The notes under the pieces were generated by a model that saw only the letters and a list, made by a program, of their open reading frames with translations, did no database searches and was not told where the DNA came from. A program made the translations under genes and the position numbers. From a virus, in the IMG/VR virus record IMGVR_UViG_3300044819_000010, positions 1-29,763 of that record: a stretch of DNA of 29,763 nucleotides; one strand, given 5' to 3'. Positions 5,496 to 11,723 of this stretch are shown piece after piece (the stretch's first letter is position 1; each line of letters begins with the position of its first letter).

Positions 5496-5993
5496 ATGAC
5501 CGCACCCAGGACTACCGTGACCCTCATGGCCGAGGCCGAGGTCGTAGAGCCCGTCGTCGAACAGGCGCGGTCGTCGAAGCGCGCCGCGCTCATCACCGTC
5601 ACAGTCCTGGCCGTCGTGGTCGCTGTCGTTGTGGCAGTCGTCGTCTCCCACTCCTCGAGCAGCCCGCAGACCAGCACCGTCACCGGCACCCTCTCCCTGA
5701 GCGAACCTGGGGACCTGGGCGTGGACCCGGCCGGGGCGTGTCTCGGACAGGACGGCTTCGCCGACATCAAAGCTGGCGCCCAGGTCGTCGTGACGGACGA
5801 GTCGGGGAAGACGATCGCGGTCGGAGTTCTCGACGGTGACGGCATGCAGGCTGGCGCTGGTCAGCCGTGCGTCTTCACCTTCCACGTCCCGGACGTCCCG
5901 GCAGCGAAGTTCTACGGCGTCGACGTCGCGAACCGTGGGATCGTCCAGGTCGGGCCCGATGAGTTGCAGGGCGTCGCGCTCACCTTGGGCTGA
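5496..5993 (+). CDS. Membrane-anchored protein, possible lysogenic-conversion gene
   Basis: A 165-aa protein from ATG 5496 (a second ATG at 5526 is possible); upstream frame codons lie inside the tRNA core and are not used. A cytoplasmic N-terminus is followed by one strong Ala/Val helix (about residues 29-51). A Ser/Thr linker and an extracytoplasmic domain of about 100 residues with two cysteines (around 'GACLGQDGF' and 'GQPCVFTFHVPDVP') come next. The C-terminal pattern 'TVTGTLSL...GAQVVVTDESGKTIAVG...FYGVDV' resembles a domain recurrent in actinobacterial envelope proteins of unknown function. It lies beside attP on the strand opposite the late genes, so it is probably expressed in the lysogen. 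A surface-modifying or superinfection role is an inference. Confidence 0.7.
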   Translation: MTAPRTTVTLMAEAEVVEPVVEQARSSKRAALITVTVLAVVVAVVVAVVVSHSSSSPQTSTVTGTLSLSEPGDLGVDPAGACLGQDGFADIKAGAQVVVTDESGKTIAVGVLDGDGMQAGAGQPCVFTFHVPDVPAAKFYGVDVANRGIVQVGPDELQGVALTLG

Positions 5994-5994
5994 G

Positions 5995-6000
5995 TACGAT
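5995..6000 (+). promoter_or_regulatory. TANNNT -10 box before a leaderless start
   Basis: TACGAT (5995-6000) lies 7 bases before ATG 6008, the same spacing as at the other leaderless starts in this window. No clear -35 is seen. It overlaps the stop region of the upstream gene. Confidence 0.4.
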
Positions 6001-6007
6001 CGGTGTC

Positions 6008-6343
6008 ATGGTTGGGGAGCGTAGGTCGCGGCTGCTCACCGTCGCTGCAGCCGCGGGGGTAGCGCTGGTTCTAGTGCTCTGTTACGTGCTGATGTGGCCC
6101 GGGCATCCGAGCGCCGCGAAGCTGGACCGGGCGCGGTTGGCGTGTGAACGGGAGTACAGCCAGCGGGCAGGGAAGCCAGTCGTCTACAGCAATGAGTACG
6201 CCTCCGGGAGCCGGAGGGTGCAGCAGGTCGCCTTCACTGCCGCGCTGCCTGACGGGACGACCGCCGACTGGCTCTGCACCGTGGAGTTCACCAGCCACGG
6301 CCCGGCCGTCGACATCGAATCCATGATTACTCTCGACACGTGA
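6008..6343 (+). CDS. Small membrane-anchored hypothetical protein
   Basis: A 111-aa protein with a basic N-terminus (VGERRSR), one hydrophobic segment (about residues 9-30, 'LLTVAAAAGVALVLVLCYVLMW') and an exported domain of about 80 residues. That domain has two cysteines (in 'LACEREYSQ' and 'DWLCTVEF') that could form a disulfide. No lipobox is seen. It is the second gene of the plus-strand operon; its stop overlaps the GTG of the next gene (GTGA). Not recognised. With its neighbours it looks like a moron cluster for lysogen envelope proteins. Confidence 0.65.
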   Translation: MVGERRSRLLTVAAAAGVALVLVLCYVLMWPGHPSAAKLDRARLACEREYSQRAGKPVVYSNEYASGSRRVQQVAFTAALPDGTTADWLCTVEFTSHGPAVDIESMITLDT

Positions 6344-6447
6344 AAGCTCTCGTCGTTGCTGGCGTCATCGCATTGGGCATCGCCGCGGTTGCAAGCGTGC
6401 GCTATCTGCGACGCCTCGATGCCGAAGCCAACGCGCCCCTCGCCTGA
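6340..6447 (+). CDS. 35-aa single-helix membrane peptide
   Basis: GTG 6340, overlapping the upstream stop (GTGA), to TGA 6445-6447. The 35-aa product is a membrane helix (residues 3-20, 'LVVAGVIALGIAAVASV') followed by 'RYLRRLDAEANAPLA'. Coupling to the preceding membrane protein and the terminator 10 bases downstream support it. It could be a subunit or regulator of the upstream protein. Confidence 0.5.
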   Translation: MKALVVAGVIALGIAAVASVRYLRRLDAEANAPLA

Positions 6448-6457
6448 ACGCACGAAA

Positions 6458-6485
6458 GCGCCCCACCTCCGAAGAGGTGGGGCGC
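6458..6485 (-). terminator. Strong intrinsic terminator of the late operon
   Basis: GCGCCCCACCTC (6458-6469) and GAGGTGGGGCGC (6474-6485) form a perfect 12-bp stem. Read on the minus strand the loop is TTCG, the very stable UUCG tetraloop, and the stem is followed by TTTCG. It therefore mainly terminates the leftward late transcript. It also follows the plus-strand operon by 10 bases and may stop that transcript as well. Confidence 0.85.
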
Positions 6486-6528
6486 GAACGTCTGGGCTCA
6501 CGAAGCGCGACGGCTTCATCCTCCAGCG

Positions 6529-6566
6529 CCGGGTGCTACCCGGTTGTTAGGTCGAGGGTGCTACCC
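6529..6566. repeat. Two copies of GGGTGCTACCC
   Basis: The 11-base near-palindrome GGGTGCTACCC occurs at 6531-6541 and 6556-6566, 25 bases apart. The first copy is extended to a 15-base hairpin, CCGGGT-GCT-ACCCGG (6529-6543). Both lie in the 3' untranslated end of the late operon between the last ORF and the terminator. Function unknown. Confidence 0.5.
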
Positions 6567-6600
6567 ACGAGGCGACCAGTCTAAGACTTGGGGCTGACAG

Positions 6601-6687
6601 TTACTTGCGGGGCCAGATGATCGCGAGGCTGCGTTTGGTCCAGCGGACGACGCGGGCGGGGACGGACAGTCCGGCTACGTGGCTCAC
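6601..6687 (-). CDS. 28-aa peptide ending the late operon, tentative
   Basis: GTG 6687 overlaps the stop of the preceding gene (GTGA) and the frame ends at TAA 6603-6601. The 28-aa basic product (starts MSHVAGLSVPARVVRW, ends IIWPRK) has no recognised function. Evidence is only the coupled start and position before the terminator. Confidence 0.35.
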   Translation of the reverse strand: MSHVAGLSVPARVVRWTKRSLAIIWPRK

Positions 6688-6962
6688 GTGCGGGTGTAGA
6701 CGAGGACTAGCGGGGTGTCGGCGAAGTGCCGGCCCCCGGACGTGTCGCACTCGACGTCCACGGCGTACTCTCCACCGTCGGTGCCGCCGAGTAGCCAGAA
6801 CACGACCTTCGACCCAGACACCGCAGCCGCGGGGGTCGTCAACGTGATCCCGGCCGGGACGGTGACTGTGGGGTTGGAGAGGGTTTCCCCGGTGTTGAGG
6901 AGTGCGGCGAAGTCGACGGCGAAGTCAGCCTTGTCGTCGGGGTCCTTCGTCAGGATCGTCAC
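6684..6962 (-). CDS. Small structural/appendage protein
   Basis: A 92-aa protein starting at GTG 6962, overlapping the tail-fibre stop (GTGA); the same frame is open further upstream only as an antisense-like shadow of the fibre repeats. 'TILTKDPDDKADFAVDFAALL' is followed by beta-rich sequence (about 20-92, 'TVTVPAGITLTTPAAAVSGSKVVFWLLGGTDGGEYAVDVECDTSGG'). It looks like a single immunoglobulin-like beta-sandwich of the kind found in phage tail accessory proteins. It is directly coupled to the fibre gene, so it is probably a fibre partner or decoration protein. Confidence 0.65.
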   Translation of the reverse strand: MTILTKDPDDKADFAVDFAALLNTGETLSNPTVTVPAGITLTTPAAAVSGSKVVFWLLGGTDGGEYAVDVECDTSGGRHFADTPLVLVYTRT

Positions 6963-9208
6963 AACGCCTCCGATACGCGGGTAGATGAGGAAGCCAGGAC
7001 TGTCCGCAGTCCACCCGACGCGGTGGCGGTGCGTTTCGGCGGCGGGGGTGAGACGACGGGGATGTTGCTCGACGCGGTCAGAACTCCGACGCCGGACAGC
7101 GCGGCGGCCATGGCGAACCTGGGGACGCCGGCAACGGTGAGGGTTCCGGTGCCGGAGAGTGCCCCGCCGGTGCTGCCCGTCCCGACTGCGGTGAGGGTCC
7201 CGACGCCAGACAGGGACGCGGACACGGTGAGGTGGGGGGTGTTCGTGGCCGTGAGTGTGCCGGAACCCGAGAACGCCGCCGCGCCAGTGAAGCTCGGCGC
7301 CCCGGTCGCGGTGAGCGTGCCCGACCCGGAGAATGATGCGGGGAAGCTGCCGCCGGTCGTGCCCGACGCCGTGAGTGTCCCGGACCCGGATAGCGCGGCC
7401 GTCGTCGACGTCGCGGGTGTGCCAGTCGCGGTGAGTGTGCCGCTGCCGGAGAGTCCCGCCGCGGCCGTCCAATGCGGGGTGCCAGCAGCCGTCAGGGTGC
7501 CGGACCCGGATAGTGCAGCCGTTCCGGCTTCAGCGGGCTTGCCGGTCGCGGTCAGCGTTCCCGAACCGGAGAGGGCTGCGGTGCCTTGGGCACCGGCGAG
7601 AGACCAGGGCTTGTTCGAGAACATCGCGTCGACGCCGAGTGCGAGCATGGCGTCGCGGTCGCTCGTGTTGTTGACGAGGTACACCCACGCCTTCATCCCG
7701 GCCGTGTGGATGCCCGCGATGAGTGATGGGGTGGCGTTGACCGTGGCGAGGGATAGCGCGATGTGCTTGACGCCGGTGGATGCGATCGTGGAGTAGCCGG
7801 TGACTGCGTCGAGGAGGCAGGTTTCCAGGCCGCCGGCAGCGACGGTGGTGGCGTCGGTGGTGTTGTCGGTCTGGACGATCACGGACTTCTGCAGCCCGTA
7901 CAACTTCACCATCGAAACCACGGCAGCAGCCGAGGTGCCGGCGGAGTCCTTGACCTCCGGCATGCCGATGCGCTTGTTGCCCCAGGCTGCGATCCAGTCG
8001 AGGAACTTCGCCATCGGCTGATCGGCGCCGGAGAAGCCCGAGTTGATGTGCAGCGTGACCGTCGAGAGCTGCGTGTCGGTCAGGGACGCGATAGCACCCG
8101 TGGTGATCGGCGACGACGCGGACGCCATCCGGTCGATCGTGGTGTCGTGCGACAGCCACATGGTGCCGTTGGACGACTGCTGCAGATCCATCTCGTGCAG
8201 GAACGTCGTGTACGGGGCCGTCGCGTTGTACGCCGCGATGGTCTCTTCCGGGCCCGGGTCCCCACCACGGTGAGAGGCCCAGACTGTGTTCGACCAGTTG
8301 ATCGTCGACAGCAGGTCGATCGGCGTAGCGCCGGCCGTCAGGGTGCCCGAGCCGGACAGTGCCGCGGTGCCGGCCTCGGCTGGCGTCCCCGCGGCGCTCA
8401 GCGTGCCTGAACCGGACAGCGTCGCCTGTGCGACCGTGGAGCCGGTAGCCGACAGCGTGCCGGAGCCGGAGAGTGCTGCAGTTCCGGGAATCGCAGGAGT
8501 GCCGACCGCGGAGAGGGTGCCGGAGCCGGAGAGGCTGGCCGAGCCGGTGAACCCTGCGGCGGGGAGCCCTGGGAGCAGCGCATAGCGGATCTGGCCCGCG
8601 TTGGTGGAGACAGTCCACGTGTTGTTGCTGTTCGAGGACCCGGCCGTGGTGTCCGAGTTGGCGATGGCGACCGCGCCGGAACCCGCGCCGGAGCCAGTGC
8701 CCAAGGCCGGAATGGCGAGGAGTGTGTAGCCGGTCGGTGCCGTGACCGATGTCGACGGCGTGGAGGACCGCTCGAGGAAGACCGCGATGGCGGTGGTGTT
8801 CTCGCTGGCTGTCGTCGTCGGGTTGTTCGCTGTCGTCGTACCGGATGCGGTGATGTCCGAGACGATGTTCTCGGTGCCATCCGAGGCGACGACGATAACG
8901 CAGGCGTACTTGCGTTGCGGGCTGGCGCCGAAGGTGATGGTGACGGTGGCGCCGATGTCGCCTGATGCGATGGTCTTCTTGTAGACCTGCGAGTGCATCG
9001 AAGCCGACAGGGTGAGCTCGGTGCCGAGCATCGTCCAGCCGGTGAGCCCGGACGTCGGCATCCCAGTGGCCGGGTTGGCTTCGAGGAAGATGTAGGCGGT
9101 GTCGCCGACGATCGCATCCGAAGGGACCACCACCACGGCTGTCGTGGTGTTGCCGGTGGCGTTCTGCTGCGATGCCCCGAAGGTGCGGACGACGAGGGAA
9201 CCGGCCAC
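6959..9208 (-). CDS. Tail fibre with embedded glycerophosphodiester phosphodiesterase domain
   Basis: A 749-aa protein; GTG 9208 follows GGAGG by 6 bases. Residues 1-215 form a beta-rich attachment or adhesin domain. Residues 222-293 hold four copies of a repeat with core LSGSGTL(S/T)A. Residues 307-537 are a GDPD-type TIM-barrel domain with the family signature: H313-R314 ('ASHRGG'), E321/E322 ('PEET'), E339/D341 ('HEMD') and H354 ('LSHD'). From 543 to about 735 there are nine more repeats, then a Pro/Ser tail. The GDPD family hydrolyses glycerophosphodiesters; on a Gram-positive phage tail the natural substrate would be glycerol-phosphate teichoic acid or a similar polymer. The active-site residues are all present, so it is probably an active depolymerase used in host recognition. 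Confidence 0.85.
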   Translation of the reverse strand: MAGSLVVRTFGASQQNATGNTTTAVVVVPSDAIVGDTAYIFLEANPATGMPTSGLTGWTMLGTELTLSASMHSQVYKKTIASGDIGATVTITFGASPQRKYACVIVVASDGTENIVSDITASGTTTANNPTTTASENTTAIAVFLERSSTPSTSVTAPTGYTLLAIPALGTGSGAGSGAVAIANSDTTAGSSNSNNTWTVSTNAGQIRYALLPGLPAAGFTGSASLSGSGTLSAVGTPAIPGTAALSGSGTLSATGSTVAQATLSGSGTLSAAGTPAEAGTAALSGSGTLTAGATPIDLLSTINWSNTVWASHRGGDPGPEETIAAYNATAPYTTFLHEMDLQQSSNGTMWLSHDTTIDRMASASSPITTGAIASLTDTQLSTVTLHINSGFSGADQPMAKFLDWIAAWGNKRIGMPEVKDSAGTSAAAVVSMVKLYGLQKSVIVQTDNTTDATTVAAGGLETCLLDAVTGYSTIASTGVKHIALSLATVNATPSLIAGIHTAGMKAWVYLVNNTSDRDAMLALGVDAMFSNKPWSLAGAQGTAALSGSGTLTATGKPAEAGTAALSGSGTLTAAGTPHWTAAAGLSGSGTLTATGTPATSTTAALSGSGTLTASGTTGGSFPASFSGSGTLTATGAPSFTGAAAFSGSGTLTATNTPHLTVSASLSGVGTLTAVGTGSTGGALSGTGTLTVAGVPRFAMAAALSGVGVLTASSNIPVVSPPPPKRTATASGGLRTVLASSSTRVSEAL
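6995..8545 (-). repeat. Thirteen coding repeats flanking the GDPD domain
   Basis: Units of roughly 14-19 codons with the core LSGSGTL(S/T)A occur four times upstream of the enzyme domain (residues 222-293, bases about 8330-8545) and nine times downstream (residues 543-735, bases about 6995-7582). The copies differ at the DNA level but keep an antisense-visible core close to CCGGAGCCGGA. The last three copies are degenerate (SGVGTL, SGTGTL, SGVGVL). Such arrays usually form extended beta structures and can change copy number by recombination. Confidence 0.75.
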
Positions 9209-9221
9209 CGATTGCCTCCGG

Positions 9222-10073
9222 TTAGGTCGTCATCAGGGACTTGACGGCAGCCATCTCGGCCGCAGTCGTCAACGGGCCCTCAGGCGGGTAGTCGAAGAAA
9301 CACACGTACTTCGCTCCGGACGCGGCGAACATCTGCCCCATGCGGGTGATCCACGTGGCGTGGAGCGTGCCGTCGGGGTCGGAGGTGAGGCGTTGCGCGC
9401 CGAACTCGGGGACGCTGAACGGCTTCCCCTGCGCCTTCGCGAACGTGACGAACTTCGCCCACGCGTTCGTGTAGTCGTAGTAGGTCGTCTTGGCCGGGAA
9501 GTTGATCCCGTCGCAGTCGTCGCCCAGACCGTCACACTTGACCGCGGCGTAGGCGCTGGGATCCAGGCCGGACGTGGGGTCGAACAGCCACGAAGTGAGC
9601 GTGTTCCACACCAGGACACCGGGATTCGCGGCCTTCGCCACGTCGTAGAAGTGGTTCTTCGCCGCGATGCCCTGCGCCAGAGTCACTGAGCCGGCGCGGA
9701 CCTTCGCGTCGAGCTCGTGCATGAACTCGACGACCGTGCCGGCCGGGAGTGGCTTGAGCATCGCCATAATGGCGGCGTCGTAGGTGCCCGCGATCAGGCC
9801 GGCGTAGTCGTTGCCGCACTTCCACGAGCCGTGGTAGATCGAGCCCATGACGTTTGGTGCAGCGGTGCCCCCGAAGAACTGCCGAACCGCCGCAGCCGTG
9901 CCCCACTTCGTCAGGACCGACTGCGCTGCAGCCTTCGACTCGCCCGCGGGAGGAGCCGGGCAGGCCCCGAACAGGGTGTGAGTCGCCGGTGTCGTCCAGG
10001 TGATCGGGACCTTCACCGCAGCTGACGTGTGTCCTTCGGGGTCGGACAGGGTGAGGGTGATCGTTTCGACCAC
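9222..10073 (-). CDS. Glycoside hydrolase-like tail protein
   Basis: A 283-aa protein starting at GTG 10073, four bases after the upstream stop. Residues 1-32 repeat the last part of the upstream protein's beta domain ('LTLSDPEGHTSAAVKVPITWT'). Residues 33-283 look like a clan GH-A TIM barrel related to GH26/GH5. A candidate acid/base E120 lies in 'VVEFMHELDA' after a strand, and a candidate nucleophile E223 lies in 'FSVPEFGAQR'. The intervening 'GVLVWNTLTSW' and terminal 'YVCFFDYPPEG' match barrel strands 6 and 8. It sits among tail-appendage genes and would cleave a host surface glycan. The family assignment comes from motif spacing only, and the substrate is unknown. Confidence 0.65.
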   Translation of the reverse strand: MVETITLTLSDPEGHTSAAVKVPITWTTPATHTLFGACPAPPAGESKAAAQSVLTKWGTAAAVRQFFGGTAAPNVMGSIYHGSWKCGNDYAGLIAGTYDAAIMAMLKPLPAGTVVEFMHELDAKVRAGSVTLAQGIAAKNHFYDVAKAANPGVLVWNTLTSWLFDPTSGLDPSAYAAVKCDGLGDDCDGINFPAKTTYYDYTNAWAKFVTFAKAQGKPFSVPEFGAQRLTSDPDGTLHATWITRMGQMFAASGAKYVCFFDYPPEGPLTTAAEMAAVKSLMTT

Positions 10074-10077
10074 GGGG

Positions 10078-10344
10078 TCAGCCCTGTACGACGACGGTCA
10101 TCCCGGAGACAGTCACAGTCGATGTCCCGTCCGTGACGGCCTTGAGAACTAGCGGGCCGTCGGTCCACTGGAACGGGACAGTGAACGGCTGCGACACATT
10201 GCCCTCAGGGTCCGTCATGGTGAGGGTGACGTTCTCCGTCCTCGCGTCCGGGTCATGCCCCACCACGGTGAGCGTGACCTTGCTGCCCGTCGTGGACTGC
10301 ACAGGCCCGGACGGGGAGACCGAGTCGATAACGGGGGAGGCCAT
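10078..10344 (-). CDS. Small beta-sandwich tail protein
   Basis: An 88-aa protein starting at ATG 10344, whose A is shared with the upstream TGA. It is one cadherin/Ig-like beta domain: 'PVIDSVSPSGPVQSTTGSKVTLTVVGHDPDARTENVTLTMTDPEGN' pattern, with DPDA and DPEG turns. Its second half is similar to the first 32 residues of the downstream glycosidase-like protein. The two genes may derive from one multidomain protein, or the domain was duplicated. Probably a structural or carbohydrate-contact module. Confidence 0.65.
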   Translation of the reverse strand: MASPVIDSVSPSGPVQSTTGSKVTLTVVGHDPDARTENVTLTMTDPEGNVSQPFTVPFQWTDGPLVLKAVTDGTSTVTVSGMTVVVQG

Positions 10345-10691
10345 CAGGACTGCGTGTAGGTAGCGACGACGGTGTACGTGCCCTGGCTTGCGAAAGCCTG
10401 GGAGGTGACGGTGGCGCCGTCGAGGTAGGTGCCGGCCGTGATGGCCGACATCATGTTGATCCCGACGACCGTGGTCGAGGCTGGGACGTCGAACGCGGTC
10501 GGGGAGGCGACGATGACGGACGCCGAAGCTGTCCCCCAGTTCGCCGCCTTCCGGGCGTAGGCCGGGGACCCACCGGAGACCTCGGTACCAGCCGTGCCGG
10601 ACGGGGTCGTGGTAGCTAGCGCGATGTACGTGATCGGCGTCGAGTACGCCGTGGCGAGGGTCGTGCGCTGGGTCGCTGTCTGGATTGCCAT
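10344..10691 (-). CDS. Putative minor tail/appendage protein
   Basis: A 115-aa protein; ATG 10691 follows GGAGG. It is Ala/Thr/Ser-rich and beta-strand-rich with no Cys, opening 'IQTATQRTTLATAYSTPITYIALATTTPSGTAGTEVSGG' style. This resembles small actinophage virion proteins that often sit beside tail-fibre genes. Ends with a one-base overlap onto the next gene. The call rests on composition and location. Confidence 0.6.
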   Translation of the reverse strand: MAIQTATQRTTLATAYSTPITYIALATTTPSGTAGTEVSGGSPAYARKAANWGTASASVIVASPTAFDVPASTTVVGINMMSAITAGTYLDGATVTSQAFASQGTYTVVATYTQS

Positions 10692-10695
10692 CGGT

Positions 10696-10974
10696 TCAGA
10701 CCTCCTGGGCCGGGCGGGTCACGCCGGCATCGGGGTGGTTGAGGTGGGCTGGCAGCGTGTATTCGCCGCCCCATCCGCCGGGACCGGCGTCAGGCTCGTC
10801 AGCGACCTGGACCTTCCAGCCCTTCGCCTCCGCGTCCGCCACGTACACGTCGAGGTGCTCCGGGTGGACGTAATCGACGGCGCCGTGCTCGTGGAACACG
10901 TCCTGGCCGTTGTCGTCAGTGCCGGCGAAGACGACGTTGCGCATCGTCACTCGCCGCTTGGTGATCTCACTCAT
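10696..10974 (-). CDS. Hypothetical protein in tail-appendage cluster
   Basis: A 92-aa soluble protein starting at ATG 10974, three bases after the upstream stop. Short strands at 'TMRNVVFAGTDDNGQDVFHEHGAVDYVHPEHLDVYVADAEAKGWKVQV' alternate with acidic loops. The C-terminus is Gly/Pro-rich ('DAGPGGWGGEYTLPAHLNHP'). No known motif. Placed between putative structural genes, so possibly virion-associated. Confidence 0.55.
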   Translation of the reverse strand: MSEITKRRVTMRNVVFAGTDDNGQDVFHEHGAVDYVHPEHLDVYVADAEAKGWKVQVADEPDAGPGGWGGEYTLPAHLNHPDAGVTRPAQEV

Positions 10975-10977
10975 GGT

Positions 10978-11253
10978 TCAGTTCCCTTCGGGAGTAACGG
11001 ACGTCGCGGTCTGGCCGTCTTCGGCGACAGTCCACGTGCCGCCCTGGTCATCGGTCACGGCATCCAGGACCGTCGCCTGAGGGGTCTTGACCTGCCGCGT
11101 ACCCGTGAACGTGAAGTCCTGCGTAGATCCGTCGACGGTGTCCCGGACAGTCGCAGTGCCGTTGAAAGTCGTGTCCACGTCAGAGCTCGCCTGTCCTGTG
11201 AGGGTGAGGGTGATGCCGTCGAGATTGACGGAGACGTCAGAGAAGTCAGCCAT
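10978..11253 (-). CDS. Small beta-rich structural protein
   Basis: A 91-aa protein from ATG 11253. The frame is open far upstream, but that part is an out-of-frame shadow of the holin and amidase genes. The only rival start, GTG 11361, would translate through the intergenic hairpin. The sequence alternates short strands with Thr/Asp turns ('VSVNLDGITLTLTGQASSDVDTTFNGTATV...FTFTGTRQV'), suggesting a small Ig-like or tail-decoration domain. It is the first gene after the lysis cassette. Confidence 0.6.
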   Translation of the reverse strand: MADFSDVSVNLDGITLTLTGQASSDVDTTFNGTATVRDTVDGSTQDFTFTGTRQVKTPQATVLDAVTDDQGGTWTVAEDGQTATSVTPEGN

Positions 11254-11318
11254 GGTCGTTGATTCGCTCTCATTCAGGTGGAAGTGGATTTCCAGACGGG
11301 GGGACGCCTTAGGGGCGT

Positions 11319-11339
11319 GCCGGCGGTGAAACCACCGGC
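11319..11339 (-). terminator. Stem-loop after the lysis cassette
   Basis: GCCGGCGG (11319-11326) and CCACCGGC (11332-11339) form an 8-bp stem with a 5-base loop. The single imperfect pair is a G-U wobble in the minus-strand transcript. A second small hairpin, ACGCC/GGCGT, lies next to it. There is no U-run, so it may attenuate or protect message between lysis and appendage genes. Confidence 0.4.
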
Positions 11340-11357
11340 AGGGTCGAAAGACACGAC

Positions 11358-11447
11358 TCACCAGTTGATGTGCTGGACGAGAAACACGCAGACCAGCGCC
11401 AACGCTGCACACGTCAAGAGGGCTTGGAGTGTCGGCAGGTAGCGCAT
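11358..11447 (-). CDS. 29-aa single-helix membrane peptide after holin
   Basis: ATG 11447 shares a base with the holin stop (TGATG) and the frame ends at TGA 11360-11358. The product (starts MRYLPTLQALLTCAALAL, ends VQHINW) is one membrane helix with a short basic N-terminus. Tight coupling to the holin suggests a second holin, antiholin or holin-assembly peptide. Confidence 0.5.
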   Translation of the reverse strand: MRYLPTLQALLTCAALALVCVFLVQHINW

Positions 11448-11722
11448 CAGATGGCCGGATCCACTGGCGCCGCGGGCGTGGGGTCCGCGCCGCCGTCGTC
11501 GAAGGACGACACGTCCGGGCCGTTACCTGCCGCGGTGAGCGCGGCGAGGACGTTCTTGATGAGCGACTGTCCTGCAGCGAATCCCGAGGTGACCAGGCCA
11601 GCCTCGAGCGCGTGCCTCGTGGTGGGGTCGAACGCCACGATCGAGGTGGGGACGACGGCCATGAACGTGAACAGGAACGTCGAGACGGCCCGCTCAGTGA
11701 TGTCGAGGATGGGTTTCGCCAC
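11447..11722 (-). CDS. Holin
   Basis: A 91-aa protein, GTG 11722, starting one base after the amidase stop. Two membrane segments, about residues 13-30 ('VSTFLFTFMAVVPTSIVA') and 39-62 ('LEAGLVTSGFAAGQSLIKNVLAAL'), are separated by 'FDPTTRHA'. A polar Pro/Asp-rich C-terminus of about 28 residues follows. This matches the r1t-like/actinophage two-helix holin pattern. Holins open the cytoplasmic membrane at a set time and let the amidase reach the wall. The endolysin-holin order and overlap support the call. Confidence 0.82.
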   Translation of the reverse strand: MAKPILDITERAVSTFLFTFMAVVPTSIVAFDPTTRHALEAGLVTSGFAAGQSLIKNVLAALTAAGNGPDVSSFDDGGADPTPAAPVDPAI

Positions 11723-11723
11723 G

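Noticed and set aside
2059-6500. Edge of an integrated prophage (attL/attR)
   Set aside because: Integrase arm repeats are present on both sides of the core, and phage genes lie on both sides, which fits attP.
6184-6519. Minus-strand ORF after GGAGG-like sequence near 6525
   Set aside because: It runs through the strong terminator and is antisense to the 6008-6447 genes.
6684-7472. 262-aa version of the gene after the fibre
   Set aside because: The first 170 residues are a frame-shifted His/Arg-rich reading of the fibre repeats; the GTGA-coupled start at 6962 gives a coherent protein.
7023-7796. Plus-strand ORF with regular Val-Pro-Asp repeats
   Set aside because: The repeat is simply the reverse strand of the tail-fibre repeat; no independent evidence.
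6995-8545. CRISPR-like array
   Set aside because: Repeats are in-frame coding units with degenerate DNA sequence and no unique spacers of constant length.
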